This document shows, in pieces, positions 30,091 through 40,046 of a stretch of DNA of 40,132 bases. Where the stretch lies: positions 1-40,132 of the forward strand of contig JAAYMM010000064.1 in assembly GCA_012521335.1 (NCBI GenBank), read 5' to 3'. Source of the stretch: Bacillota bacterium (lineage in GTDB: Bacteria > Bacillota > Limnochordia > Darwinibacteriales > Darwinibacteriaceae). The notes under the pieces are model-generated. The model worked only from the letters and a program-made list of their open reading frames with translations. It did not search any database and was not told where the DNA came from. The position numbers were made by a program, and so were the translations under genes. Within the stretch, counting starts at the first letter, position 1. Every line of letters begins with the position of its first letter.

Positions 30091-32487
30091 TTAGGATGCC
30101 CCGCCTCCTGAGATCCTACCAGAGGCTTCCTGAACCTCCAGCAGTTTGATGGCCGCCTGCTCGCTGACGGGCCTGGAGAAGAGGAATCCCTGGAGGAAAT
30201 CGCAGTTGTGCTTGACCAGGTACTCTTTCTGCACTTCCTGCTCCACTCCTTCGGCCACCACGGCATGGCCCAAGCGGTGGGCCATGGAGATGATGTCGCC
30301 GGCTATGGCCTGATTCTCTCCTGCGGTAACCAAGCGGTCGATGAAAGTCTTGTGAATCTTGAGGAAGTTGACGTTGAGTTCCTGCTCCCGCGCCAGAGAC
30401 GAATAGCCTGTACCGAAGTCATCGATGGCGATGATGGTTCCGGCTTGCATTAACACACCCAGTTTTTCATTGATCGCCGCGTAGTTCTGGGTGAACACCG
30501 ACTCGGTAATCTCCAGGCACAGCTGGTTCGGCTGCAGCCCCGCTTCGCGCATCACCGCGAAGATCTCGTCCACGAAGTCCTCCTGCGCCAATTGGATCGC
30601 GGAAACGTTGATCGAGATCTTATAACCTTTTAATCCCCGCTTCTCCAGGCCGCTCAGGAAAGCACAAGCCTTACGGGCAATCAGCTTGCCGATGGGCACG
30701 ATGAGCTGGTTCTCTTCCGCAATGGGGATGAACTCGCCAGGGGAAACGATACCCAAAGGCCCTCCGTCCAGCCTGGCTAGCGCTTCGAAGGCGTAGATGC
30801 GCTGAGTAGAGGCATCGATGATAGGCTGGAATTCCAGAAAGAGAGCATCCTCCCGCTCACCATAGGCCACCCGCAGCAGCAGTTCTTCGATCTCGCTCAG
30901 ACGGTCCAGCTCGGCAGCGAGGTCTTCATCGTAAAAACGGTAGGCAAAGGGCCGGCTGCGGTCCGCCCGCTCGGCGCTGATCCCCGCATGATGGATGAGA
31001 TCCTCAGGCTCCGCTAACTCCCCACCTATCTGGCGGATGCCGATGCCGCAGCCGTAGGTGTTCACAATGGCCACAGTCTTCAGTGTCTCCACCACTTGGG
31101 CACAAAACTCGATGAGCTCACCGCGGCTTAAGGGTTCTTGAATGTAAAAGGCGAACCGTCCGTAGGCAGCCTGGTAAAGATGGCGGGTCGGGGTGCAGTG
31201 GCCGGCCAGGCGCTGGGCCACGCTGCGCAGCAGGTACTCGCAGAAACTGAATCCGTAGATGGAGTTGATGGTGTTGATGCGGCGCAGGTTAAACAGGACC
31301 ACAGCCCGCTGGGGGTACTCACCGCTGCGGCCGTCTTCTGCCATGACCGCCCTTAAGGCCCGGCGGTTGGGCAGGCCCGTGATCAGATCTAGTTCGCTGA
31401 TGCGCTTCAGCTGGAGCTCGCTTTCTTTGCGCTCTGTAATATCGATGATGATGCCTTCTAAAGCCTCAACCTCACCCCGCTCATTGAACACGCCCATACC
31501 CATTTCTAGAACCCATTTGCGCTCACCGCTTTTGGTGGTGATCTCATACTCAAATTCAAACGACCGCCGCTCAGAGAGTACCTCCTGCCATTTCTGCCAG
31601 AGCAGTTCCCGGTACTCAGGCGCAATGAGATCGTTAAAGGAGAGATCTCTGTTGTACAGCAGGCTCTCCGCGGAGTAGCCGGTTAACGGCTCACAGCCTT
31701 CGGAGACGAACTGCATCGTCCAGGAACGGTCCCAAAGGCAGCGGTAAGCCATACCTGGCAGGTTCTTGAGCAGGACCGCTTTGCTGCGTTCGCTCTCCGA
31801 AAGGCGCTCTTCCACAGACTTGCGGTCGGAGATGTCTTTGATCATATATATAGTCCGCTTGGACTCCGTGCCCGGCTGGGCGAAGGGCGTGGCCGTGAGC
31901 TCCACCCAGACCTGAGACCCATCAGGACGCAGGATGCGCTGTTCCATGCTGTAACTGAGGATTTTCCCTTCCTCCAAGAGCCTGCGCTGCTCCCGCTCCC
32001 TGGCAGCATCCTGGGGATGGATAACCTGTCCCCACCCCTGCTCCACCAGCTCGCGTCGGGAACGTCCAGCGATCCTTTTAAAGGCATCGTTAACAATGGG
32101 ATAGAGGTTTTCGCTCCACTCCCCCGGTTCCAGAGGGAGGCCCACAGCAATACCTAAAGAACTCTGGTTGAAGATGGCCTGAAGAAGTGCTGCGTGGTGG
32201 GGATGGGCGCTGCTTAGGGCCTGCAGTAAGCCATCTTGGTCCTTGACCAGCACAACGGGAATGGAGTGTTCACCGCTGATCGTCTCCAACTCCCTGGCCA
32301 GACCGTAACCATCCAGATCTGCCTGTCTGCGGCAGATCACAATCAAGTAGATATCAGAGTTGCTGCGAATCTTGGCAGCAGCATCCTCTAGCGTGCTGCA
32401 GATTAACGGCTGGAACCCTCCCAGCGCGCCTTTACGACTCCCGACTTCCGCCAGGCAGTCCCCTACGATCATGATTTTTCCCGGCAA
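30091..32487 (-). CDS. Cytoplasmic PAS-PAS-GGDEF(degenerate)-EAL c-di-GMP phosphodiesterase
   Basis: 798-residue soluble signalling protein. The first 90 residues look like a receiver domain (KIMIVGDC, then YLIVICRRQADLDGYGLARELE) but the phospho-acceptor Asp is replaced by Cys and the first acidic pair is reduced. Two PAS/PAC domains follow (about 105-230 and 235-365). The GGDEF domain (375-530) has AAYGRF in place of the signature, so it is not a cyclase. The EAL domain (545-790) keeps FEALARL, SINVS, LEITES, IAIDDFGTGYSS, LKIHK and VVAEGVE, so c-di-GMP hydrolysis is expected. I use TTG 32487, eight bases from GAGAGGAG; the longer frame to 32568 is not family-like. Confidence 0.88.
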   Translation of the reverse strand: MPGKIMIVGDCLAEVGSRKGALGGFQPLICSTLEDAAAKIRSNSDIYLIVICRRQADLDGYGLARELETISGEHSIPVVLVKDQDGLLQALSSAHPHHAALLQAIFNQSSLGIAVGLPLEPGEWSENLYPIVNDAFKRIAGRSRRELVEQGWGQVIHPQDAAREREQRRLLEEGKILSYSMEQRILRPDGSQVWVELTATPFAQPGTESKRTIYMIKDISDRKSVEERLSESERSKAVLLKNLPGMAYRCLWDRSWTMQFVSEGCEPLTGYSAESLLYNRDLSFNDLIAPEYRELLWQKWQEVLSERRSFEFEYEITTKSGERKWVLEMGMGVFNERGEVEALEGIIIDITERKESELQLKRISELDLITGLPNRRALRAVMAEDGRSGEYPQRAVVLFNLRRINTINSIYGFSFCEYLLRSVAQRLAGHCTPTRHLYQAAYGRFAFYIQEPLSRGELIEFCAQVVETLKTVAIVNTYGCGIGIRQIGGELAEPEDLIHHAGISAERADRSRPFAYRFYDEDLAAELDRLSEIEELLLRVAYGEREDALFLEFQPIIDASTQRIYAFEALARLDGGPLGIVSPGEFIPIAEENQLIVPIGKLIARKACAFLSGLEKRGLKGYKISINVSAIQLAQEDFVDEIFAVMREAGLQPNQLCLEITESVFTQNYAAINEKLGVLMQAGTIIAIDDFGTGYSSLAREQELNVNFLKIHKTFIDRLVTAGENQAIAGDIISMAHRLGHAVVAEGVEQEVQKEYLVKHNCDFLQGFLFSRPVSEQAAIKLLEVQEASGRISGGGAS

Positions 32488-32603
32488 TGTTGCTGCTCCT
32501 CTCAACCAACAGTGAACGCTCGCAGACGTTCTCTGATCTCTTCCACACAGACCCTCTGCATCCTGCACCAGACAACCGAACGATTCCGAATTTAGGCTAG
32601 CTG

Positions 32604-35600
32604 TCAGCCCCCTAACCCGGCCGGGGCCAGTGCGTCCCCCAGAACATGAACAGAAAGCACGTTTGCGGGCAGAAGTTTTCTGGCCAGGTCCACTAAGGCG
32701 AGGTGGTGGGTGAAGAGGATCACCTGAGTCCTCCCGGAGAGGTCAGCGAGCACCTGCAGGGCCTCAGCCGTCCGCAAGTCGTCGAAGTTGACCAGAAGAT
32801 CATCGGCGATAAAAGGCAGGGGTTCCCCTTGCTCCAAAAAGCCCTCAATGCTGGCCAGGCGCAGCGCCAAGTAGAGCTGATCCTGGGTACCATCGCTCAT
32901 CCCTTCCACGCCAACCAGTTCTTCACCACGCACGCCCCTGATCACGGGTCTGCCCTGGTGGTCATAGTCCACGGCCAAACCCTGGAAGCTCCCTCCGGTA
33001 AGGCGTTCGAAAATACGGCCTGCTCGGTGCAGTACCGGATTCTGGTACTCTTCCTGATAGCGCTCCATGGCCCGCTGCAGAACCAGTGCGGCCGTGCGCA
33101 GCTGCAGGTATCTCCCTGCTGCCTTGGCCAGCCCAGCTAAGACTTCCTGGGCCCGCTCCGCTGCTTCTGCTGCCTCTGCTGCGCTGCCCTGCACCACTGC
33201 TTCGTACTCCTTTTTCAACACTCCGAACCCCTCGTGAAGCCTAACCTTGTCCTGCCGCAGGCGCTGCATTTCCTCCGTTAAGAGCTGCAGCTGGTAAGCT
33301 GCGGCGTCCAGGTCTACTGACTCCGCTTCCTCCGCCAGCTCCTCAAGGGACAGGCCATCGCCCATCTGCAACAGCTGTCTTTCCAGCTGGACAAGGCGCC
33401 CGCGCAGCTCCACCGCCTGGGCGTGGCGGTTCAGAACATCCTCCAACTCCCGGAAATCGGCTGCACCCGTTTCCGTGAGTAGAGCATTGAGACCTTCTTG
33501 GGCCTGGGCGATCTGCAGACCCAGTTCGCTTAGGCTTTCCCCCAGCTCCGCCAGCTGTTTTTCCTTTTCCCTGCGGGTGGCCAGCGTCCTGGAAGCATCT
33601 CTGCTCAGCTGCCCCAGATGCTCCACCACTACGGCAGCATCCATACCCTGGATGTCAAGGTGAGCTTGCTGTGCGGCCTGGTACGCCTGCAGGCGGTATT
33701 CCTCAATGAACTTCTGCTGCCGACATGCGCTCCGCTTGGCCAGAGCCAGCTTGTCCAGAAGCTCCACAAGCTCCTGGGCCTGGGCTAGAAACGCCTTGGC
33801 AGCCTGGGGAGTGGTGCCGGCAGGCAGGCCCACTTCGGTTAAGAGATGCTGCCACCGTTTCTCCCACTGTTCCTGCTGTGCCAGCAGTTCTTCCACACGG
33901 CGCTGCGCTCTGGCCGCTTCCAGCTGCTGTTCCCGCAGGCGCTGTGTCAGGCTGTTGTAAACACCTCGGCGCTCCAGCTCTTCCTGGCAGATTCTTTCAG
34001 CCCGCGCCTTAAGCTCCACCAGCCCACCCTGAGCATCGGCCCCAGCAGCCTGCAGGGCAGCGCTCAGCTTGTCAATAAAGCTCTGTTTCTTCTGCTCCAA
34101 TTCCTCCGCAGCCCGTTCGGCTTGGCGGGCCCGCTGGAACAGCTCGCAGAGGTCTAGGCAGCGCTGCAGCCATTCCAGCATCTCCTTTGGACTCAAAGGC
34201 TTGATGCCAACAGGGCGCCACAGCTGTTCCCACTTGTGCTGAAACTCAGCCTCCTGCTGATCCAGGGCTGCCGCCTCGCCAGCCCTCTCCTCAAGCTCGC
34301 GCTCCACTGCTGCCAACTGTTCCACCAAGGCCTGGCGACGCGCCGCTCGATCCGCGGCCCGCCAGAGTTCATCAGCCTTCTGGTCTGCCGCAGTAACGCT
34401 CTGTTCATAGGCCTCCGCCAGAGGCCTGTGGCCGGCAAAGGCCCTTTCCTGCTCCCGATCAAGCACACCATCGAGCCAAGCCCGGCGAATCAGCTGCCAG
34501 CCTTGATCCCGGTATGCTCTGGCCTGATGCAGCTCCTGAGGCGTAACCAGCGGCCCTGCAGCCTCAAGCCCCGCGAGCTCCTGGATCAGGGCAGCGCGGC
34601 GCGCCTTGAGGCTGTCCATGGCTCGGCCCAGCTCTCGCCTTTTCTGCGCTAACTCCTCAGCCTGGGCCGCGCAAGCAGCAACGGAAGCCGGCAGAGGCAG
34701 CTCTGCCGTGACCAGCTGCTCCACATTACCCGGCCACAGGGGAAGACGCTCCCGCTCCAGCGCTGCCGATGCCTGCAGGTCCGCCGCCAGCTGTTCCTGC
34801 TGCGCACAGGCAGCTTCCAGATCACCCGCTTTGCTCAATTCGGCCAGCAGCGCCTGGAGCCCGCTGATATCTGCCAGAGCACCAAACCGCTCCAAGACCT
34901 GCTGTGTAGCCTGCAGATCGTGGATTCTGCTGGCGGCAGCTTCTTGGGCCTGGGCCAGCTCCACAGCCAAAGAGTTCCAGAGATCGGAGAGCTCGTGCAC
35001 TGCCTCCCTCAGGTGGATGGGCAGCCGAAACTGCTCCCCGGCCTGAAGATCCTGGGCGAAAGGGTTAAGCTCTCTGAGCTTGCCTAGAGCGCTCTGTTCC
35101 AGAGTATCTACCTGTCCCCTAAGTACGGGCAGGTCCTGCACCGCCTGCCGGTACTGGCCCAGCCCCTGCTGCAGCAGGTTGATGGTCTCCTCTTGATCCA
35201 GGATACCTTGGGGCAGCTGCAGGGCTTCCAACTCCTGGTGCAGCAGTGCCCAGCGGCGCTCCGCGGCGCCGCGCCTTTCCTGGGCTTGGCGCAGCAGCGT
35301 GCTGTATGTGCTGAAGCGCTCCTGGCTGTCTGGGGCCAGGGCAGGCAGTTCTCCCAAAGACTGAAGGGATGCCAGTACCGCCTGGCGCTCTGCCAGTAGA
35401 GGCTTCGTGCGCTGGATGCGCTGCAGTCTCTGCCGGCGCCGCTCGGCTGCCTCCAACTGGCGCTCCAGGCTGGCCAGGAGTTCCTGCTGGTGCAGGTAGT
35501 TGCTTTCCAGTTCGGCAAACTGGCGCGGTGACAGGGCGGCATTGGCCGCACTCTGTTTCAACTCACGAAACTGTTTGGCCAGGCTGTTCACTTCTGGCTT

Positions 35601-36131
35601 GCTGGCTGTGGGCTTAAAGAGAGCACCCGCCTGGTTGCTCAGCTCCTCCAGGCGCCGCCTGAGTTCGTGCAGACCGGAGGCGGCAGCAAAGAGGCTCTCC
35701 CCCAGGCTCCCGCCTGCTTCCAGGAGACGTTGGCCCCCTTCGCGCAGACGAAGATGGTCCAGCCCGAACATGTTCTCATACTCGCTGCGCTCCAGTCCGC
35801 AAGTAAAAGGCAGGAGAATGTCCTCGTCCAGCGGCTTGTCCTCCAAATCCCGCAGAGTGCTGCGTGTACCGGAGCGCCTCCGGAACAGGAGGCGTGTGCC
35901 GTCGGCCAGTCTCAATCCAGCTTCGATGCGCAAGGCCCTGGGAGGATGCCGGAAACTAGCACCGGAGCTGCGGATCGGTCCAAAAAGCGCATCAGATACT
36001 GCCCGGAGCAATGTGCTCTTCCCTGCCTCATTGCGGCCGTAGATAATATGCAGGCTCTTATCCAGGGGAAACTCGATGCGTTCATCCGTGAACAATCCAA
36101 AGGCTGGTAGATACAGGTATTCAATCCTCAT
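32604..36131 (-). CDS. yhaN: YhaN-like SMC/Rad50-type ATPase
   Basis: 1175-residue ABC-type ATPase of the SbcC/RecN/YhaN group. The Walker A loop GRNEAGKST is near residue 33, followed by a very long coiled-coil core rich in Ala, Glu, Gln and Leu, then the C-terminal GMSDGTQDQLYLALRLA signature and the Walker B LPFIADDLLVNFDDLR. No zinc-hook CxxC is obvious. It is longer than typical YhaN proteins (under 1000 residues), with the extra length in the coiled coil. It partners with the YhaO-like nuclease, whose stop codon it overlaps by 11 bases; ATG 36131 has AGGAG nearby. Likely cell role: DNA end processing or repair. Confidence 0.9.
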   Translation of the reverse strand: MRIEYLYLPAFGLFTDERIEFPLDKSLHIIYGRNEAGKSTLLRAVSDALFGPIRSSGASFRHPPRALRIEAGLRLADGTRLLFRRRSGTRSTLRDLEDKPLDEDILLPFTCGLERSEYENMFGLDHLRLREGGQRLLEAGGSLGESLFAAASGLHELRRRLEELSNQAGALFKPTASKPEVNSLAKQFRELKQSAANAALSPRQFAELESNYLHQQELLASLERQLEAAERRRQRLQRIQRTKPLLAERQAVLASLQSLGELPALAPDSQERFSTYSTLLRQAQERRGAAERRWALLHQELEALQLPQGILDQEETINLLQQGLGQYRQAVQDLPVLRGQVDTLEQSALGKLRELNPFAQDLQAGEQFRLPIHLREAVHELSDLWNSLAVELAQAQEAAASRIHDLQATQQVLERFGALADISGLQALLAELSKAGDLEAACAQQEQLAADLQASAALERERLPLWPGNVEQLVTAELPLPASVAACAAQAEELAQKRRELGRAMDSLKARRAALIQELAGLEAAGPLVTPQELHQARAYRDQGWQLIRRAWLDGVLDREQERAFAGHRPLAEAYEQSVTAADQKADELWRAADRAARRQALVEQLAAVERELEERAGEAAALDQQEAEFQHKWEQLWRPVGIKPLSPKEMLEWLQRCLDLCELFQRARQAERAAEELEQKKQSFIDKLSAALQAAGADAQGGLVELKARAERICQEELERRGVYNSLTQRLREQQLEAARAQRRVEELLAQQEQWEKRWQHLLTEVGLPAGTTPQAAKAFLAQAQELVELLDKLALAKRSACRQQKFIEEYRLQAYQAAQQAHLDIQGMDAAVVVEHLGQLSRDASRTLATRREKEKQLAELGESLSELGLQIAQAQEGLNALLTETGAADFRELEDVLNRHAQAVELRGRLVQLERQLLQMGDGLSLEELAEEAESVDLDAAAYQLQLLTEEMQRLRQDKVRLHEGFGVLKKEYEAVVQGSAAEAAEAAERAQEVLAGLAKAAGRYLQLRTAALVLQRAMERYQEEYQNPVLHRAGRIFERLTGGSFQGLAVDYDHQGRPVIRGVRGEELVGVEGMSDGTQDQLYLALRLASIEGFLEQGEPLPFIADDLLVNFDDLRTAEALQVLADLSGRTQVILFTHHLALVDLARKLLPANVLSVHVLGDALAPAGLGG

Positions 36132-37386
36132 GGTTCTCCTCCCCTCGTGGACTGAGCACAAGCTCGGCCAAGGCTTTCGCCTCGACCACAAACTCCAGCA
36201 AGGTTTGGGGTTCGTCCAGATCAAGTTCGGGATATTCCCTGAAGAGCTCTGCCGGGAGTTTGGCCTTCAGCTTCTGAAAGCTGTCCTGCACCGCGCTGAG
36301 CAGCTCCTGGTCTTGCGCCAAGTCGGCGAAGAACTGCTGCAGAAAGCCCGCAGGCAGGTGTTCCTGGGCCAGGTGGGTGCTGGGGCTGGTGGTGCGCAGC
36401 TGCACCTTCTCCACCCAGCTCTCTGTGCCCGCCTCTTCGTGCACCGCGGCCCGGACCTCCGCCTCTAAGCGCTCCGGGTCGCGGCGCAGGGCGCCGTCCA
36501 ACGTTGACTCACCCCACAGCTCGAAGCGTACAGCCACCAGGCGTCCTGCAGCTCCTTCCAGCTCCCGCCTTGTTCTGCTGCGCACGGCGTCCAAGAGCTC
36601 TTCTAAGCTTGTCAAGGGAGCGCAGTCTATGGAACACACACACCAGCGCAGCACATCCAGATCAACGTGCTCCACACTGCGCACCCGCCCGTGGTCGAGG
36701 GTCACCAGGGTACAGCCCTTGGGTCCGGCCTCCCGCACATGCCTGCCCTGGAGGATACCAGGATAGACTATCCAAGGCTCTTCGTGGACAGCTTCCCGCC
36801 CATGTACATGGCCCAAGGCCCAGTAGTCGTAGCCCTTGTTCACCAGTTCATCCACACTGCAGGGCGCGTAGGGCTCGTGCCCTTCCCTGCCTTCCAAAGC
36901 CGTGTGCAGCAGGCCGATGTTGAACAGGCCCGAGACAGGGGGCGGATAGCTGCGGGCCAGGTTCTCCGTGACCGCGCGCTGGGCATAGCTCTGCCCGTGC
37001 AGGGCCACGCCCAGCTCCTCCAAAATGATCGTCTCGGGCTCGCCCCACTGAAACTCCCGCACGTGTTCGGGCAGTGTGAGCCGGAGCGTGATCTGACTAG
37101 CGGCATCGTGATTACCTCGTATCAAAAAGACGGGAATACCCGCTTCTTTCAGACGGTTCATCTGGTTGATGAAGTAAAGCCCAGTACTGTAGTCGCGCCA
37201 ATCACCGTCGTAGAGGTCTCCGCAGATGAGCACAAAGTCAACTGCTTCCGCGAGAGCCAGCTGTACGAGATTCTCCAAGGCCTGCCTGGTGGCGCTGCGC
37301 GCCAGGTGTGGCGCGCCTTCATAGCGTTCTAGGCCGCGCAGGGGGCTGTCCAGGTGGATGTCCGCTGTATGGATGAACTTCACCAT
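36121..37386 (-). CDS. yhaO: YhaO-like metallophosphoesterase (SbcD/Mre11 type)
   Basis: 421-residue DNA nuclease-type metallophosphoesterase. Metal-binding motifs in order: [12 protein letters not shown] (Asp9 and His11), [22 protein letters not shown], a His in GLLHTALEG, and GHVHGRE near residue 200. The C-terminal part (about 280-421) is predicted to contact YhaN. ATG 37386 overlaps the stop of the upstream cellobiose phosphorylase gene by 7 bases (ATGGTGA), so translation is probably coupled. It also overlaps yhaN downstream. All catalytic residues are present. Confidence 0.92.
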   Translation of the reverse strand: MVKFIHTADIHLDSPLRGLERYEGAPHLARSATRQALENLVQLALAEAVDFVLICGDLYDGDWRDYSTGLYFINQMNRLKEAGIPVFLIRGNHDAASQITLRLTLPEHVREFQWGEPETIILEELGVALHGQSYAQRAVTENLARSYPPPVSGLFNIGLLHTALEGREGHEPYAPCSVDELVNKGYDYWALGHVHGREAVHEEPWIVYPGILQGRHVREAGPKGCTLVTLDHGRVRSVEHVDLDVLRWCVCSIDCAPLTSLEELLDAVRSRTRRELEGAAGRLVAVRFELWGESTLDGALRRDPERLEAEVRAAVHEEAGTESWVEKVQLRTTSPSTHLAQEHLPAGFLQQFFADLAQDQELLSAVQDSFQKLKAKLPAELFREYPELDLDEPQTLLEFVVEAKALAELVLSPRGEENHED

Positions 37387-39827
37387 GCAGCCTCACTGCC
37401 CAGGACGACTTCCACTTCGTGCTCGCCCGATGAGAACAGGGGCAAAAGGTTGCCCTCAATTTCCCGACCATCCACACTGACTTTGGCCACTCCCCGGCTT
37501 ACGTGCTCCGGATTGCGCACCCTGATTTTGTACACGGCGGCCCGAAACTCCCTGCGCACCTCATAACCATCCCACTGAGGCGGGATGCAGGGGTCCAAGC
37601 GCAGACCGTCGTAATCGGGCTTGATGCCTAGGATGGCTTGGGAAATAGCCACGTAATTCCAGGCTGCGGTACCCGTGAGCCAGGAGTTCTTCGCCTGCCC
37701 GAAGTTGGCCGCATCCCGCCCGGCAATCATCTGTGCGTAGACATAAGGCTCCAGACGATGCAGTTCGGAAATCTCCTCGCGGTAAGCTGGGCAGATCTTC
37801 TTATACAGCTCGAAGGCCCGCTCTCCCCGGCCGATCACCGTCTCGGCGATCATCACCCAGGGGTTGTTGTGGCAGAAGATGCCTGCGTTCTCTTTGTAGC
37901 CAGGCGGGTAAGACGAGATCTCTCCTAAGTTCAAGTAGTAGCGGGAGTAAGCGGGGGTCTGGAGGATGATCCCGTGGTCTGTCTCCAGAAGCTGGGCCAC
38001 AGAATCGAGGGCTTGCTTCGCCCGTCCATCATCCAGGCCGATTCCTGCCATCACACAGAAGCCCTGAGGCTCGATGAAGATCTGGCCTTCAGCACACTCT
38101 TGGCTGCCCACCTTCTGGCCGAAGGCATCATAGGCCCGCAGGAACCAGCTCCCGTCCCAGCCGTGGTCAAGGACCGCCTGGATCATGCGGTCGCGGTGCT
38201 CCTCCGCCTCCCGGGCCTCCTGTTCCAAGCCCCGACGGCGGCAAATGGCGATGAAGTCATGAGCTGCATAAACAAACAAGCCGGCAATAAACACCGATTC
38301 GGCAACGGGCCCTTCTGAAGGCCCCGTGGTCTGGAACGACTCACCGGGCTCTTCCGAAAAGCAGTTCAGGTTGAGGCAGTCATTCCAGTCTGCCCGGCCG
38401 ATCAGGGGCAGCCCGTGTGGACCTAAGTTGTGCACCACATGATAAAACGAACGTTTCAGGTGTTCAAACAGGCTGGCGCTGTTCGCGGGGCCGCTGTCGA
38501 AGGGCACTTCTTCATCTAAAATGGAGAAGTCACCCGTTTCTTTGAGGTAGGCTGCCGTACCCACGATGAGCCAGAGGGGATCGTCGTTGAATCCGGAGCC
38601 TATGGCGTGATTGCCCCGTTTGGTCAGGGGCTGGTACTGATGATAGGCGCTGCCATCGGGAAACTGGGTGGAGGCCAGGTCCAGAATCCTCTGCCGGGCC
38701 CGTTCCGGCACCTGGTGCACGAACCCAAGGAGGTCTTGGTTGGAATCGCGGAAACCGATCCCCCTCCCAATGCCCGATTCAAAGAAAGAGGCGCTGCGGG
38801 AAAGATTGAAGGTGACCATGCACTGATAGGGATTCCAGATGTTCACCATCCGATCCAGTTTGGCATCACCGCTGGCCAGCTGGTATTTCCCCAACAGCCC
38901 ATCCCAGTACGCCCGAAGCTCCTCCAGCGCCTGAGCGACCTGTTCAGGCCGGGCAAAGCGCGCCAGCATCTCCTTGGCCTTTTCCTTGTTGATCACTCCC
39001 GGTGCAGCCCACTTTTCTTCTTTGGGGTTCTCCACATAACCCAAGATGAAAATCAAGGTCTTGCTTGCACCCGGGGCTAGATCCACCAACAGATGGTGGG
39101 AGGCAATGGGCGACCACCCGCTGGCCAGTGAGTTATTGGCGCGGCCTGCGAATACCACTTGCGGCTCCTGCAGGCCGTTATACACCCCTAAAAAGCTTTC
39201 CCGGTCCGTGTCAAACCCGGCCACTTCCTCGTTCACAGCGAAGAAGGCGTAGTGGTTGCGCCGCTCCCGGTATTCAGTCTTGTGATAGATAACAGACCCT
39301 TCTACCTCCACTTCTCCTGTGCTGAGGTTGCGCTGGAAGTTGGTCTGATCATCCTGGGCATCCCACAGGCAGAACTCTAGGAAGGAAAAAACGGACAGGC
39401 TCTTGGCACAGGTGCTTTCGTTGGTTAAGGTGAGCTGCATCACTTCGCCGTTGAAACCCAGGGGTACAAAGAAAAGCTGCTCAGCCCTTACCCCGCCCCT
39501 CGCTCCCGTAATCTTGGTGTAACCAAGTCCGTGGCGGCACTGATAAAAGGTTAGTTCCTTTTTCATCGGCCTAAAGCTCGGCGACCATACATCCTCACCG
39601 TCTTTGATATAGAAACAGCGTCCACCTTCATCCAAGGGTATGTTGTTGTAGCGGTAGCGAGTTAGGCGCCTGAGCCTGGCATCCCGATAAAAGGAATAGC
39701 CGCCTCCTGTGTGGGAGATGAGGCTGAAGAAGTCCTGGCAGCCCAGGTAGTTGATCCACGGATAGGGAGTAAGTGGCGTGGTAATCACGTACTCCCGCTG
39801 CACATCGTCAAAAAAACCAAATCTCAT
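37380..39827 (-). CDS. Cellobiose phosphorylase (GH94)
   Basis: 815-residue GH94 enzyme that splits cellobiose with phosphate into glucose-1-phosphate and glucose in the cytoplasm. The N-terminus matches clostridial cellobiose phosphorylases closely ([48 protein letters not shown]). The catalytic Asp is in [12 protein letters not shown] near residue 480, and [10 protein letters not shown] and [11 protein letters not shown] near the C-terminus are family hallmarks. Chito- or other disaccharide phosphorylases of GH94 are less likely. ATG 39827 is six bases from GGAGGGG; the frame to 39866 lacks a site. It is the first gene of an overlapping set with yhaO and yhaN, an odd pairing of sugar metabolism and DNA repair. 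Confidence 0.93.
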   Translation of the reverse strand: MRFGFFDDVQREYVITTPLTPYPWINYLGCQDFFSLISHTGGGYSFYRDARLRRLTRYRYNNIPLDEGGRCFYIKDGEDVWSPSFRPMKKELTFYQCRHGLGYTKITGARGGVRAEQLFFVPLGFNGEVMQLTLTNESTCAKSLSVFSFLEFCLWDAQDDQTNFQRNLSTGEVEVEGSVIYHKTEYRERRNHYAFFAVNEEVAGFDTDRESFLGVYNGLQEPQVVFAGRANNSLASGWSPIASHHLLVDLAPGASKTLIFILGYVENPKEEKWAAPGVINKEKAKEMLARFARPEQVAQALEELRAYWDGLLGKYQLASGDAKLDRMVNIWNPYQCMVTFNLSRSASFFESGIGRGIGFRDSNQDLLGFVHQVPERARQRILDLASTQFPDGSAYHQYQPLTKRGNHAIGSGFNDDPLWLIVGTAAYLKETGDFSILDEEVPFDSGPANSASLFEHLKRSFYHVVHNLGPHGLPLIGRADWNDCLNLNCFSEEPGESFQTTGPSEGPVAESVFIAGLFVYAAHDFIAICRRRGLEQEAREAEEHRDRMIQAVLDHGWDGSWFLRAYDAFGQKVGSQECAEGQIFIEPQGFCVMAGIGLDDGRAKQALDSVAQLLETDHGIILQTPAYSRYYLNLGEISSYPPGYKENAGIFCHNNPWVMIAETVIGRGERAFELYKKICPAYREEISELHRLEPYVYAQMIAGRDAANFGQAKNSWLTGTAAWNYVAISQAILGIKPDYDGLRLDPCIPPQWDGYEVRREFRAAVYKIRVRNPEHVSRGVAKVSVDGREIEGNLLPLFSSGEHEVEVVLGSEAAW

Positions 39828-39931
39828 GGCCATCCCCTCCATGGCATTTCCTATCCTATTCTCCACCTACGCTCACTCTTCCTTTTCTAAGGGCTTGAGA
39901 GCAGTTTTTCGCCACCCGCAGAGATGAACTC

Positions 39932-39960
39932 TTTACAGGGGACAAGACCTGTGGTATTTT
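39932..39960 (+). promoter_or_regulatory. Promoter of the riboswitch-controlled gene
   Basis: -35 TTTACA (39932-39937), exact 17-base spacer, -10 TATTTT (39955-39960). The predicted start near 39967 places the riboswitch at the 5' end of the transcript. The spacer holds part of an ACAGG/CCTGT dyad. Confidence 0.7.
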
Positions 39961-39977
39961 AGAACTTGAAAGACATA

Positions 39978-40046
39978 ACTCATATAAGCCTGCAAATTTG
40001 GTGCAGGAGTTTCTACGTGGCGACCTATATCGCCTACGCTATGAGT
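39978..40046 (+). promoter_or_regulatory. Purine riboswitch aptamer, guanine class
   Basis: P1 pairs ACTCAT (39978-39983) with ATGAGT (40041-40046). P2 is CCTGCA/TGCAGG with a seven-base loop ending GG. The joining region carries the conserved TTTCTAC. P3 is GGCGA/TCGCC, extended by GT/AC around one bulged T, with a loop beginning CC that can kiss the P2-loop GG. The residue before TATGAGT reads C (position 74), which selects guanine or hypoxanthine rather than adenine. The regulated gene lies beyond the window and is probably for purine synthesis or transport. Confidence 0.88.

Noticed and set aside
39933-39952. ACAGG/CCTGT dyad in the riboswitch promoter spacer
   Set aside because: Only five bases per arm with an eight-base gap, which can occur by chance; mentioned with the promoter but not called as an operator.
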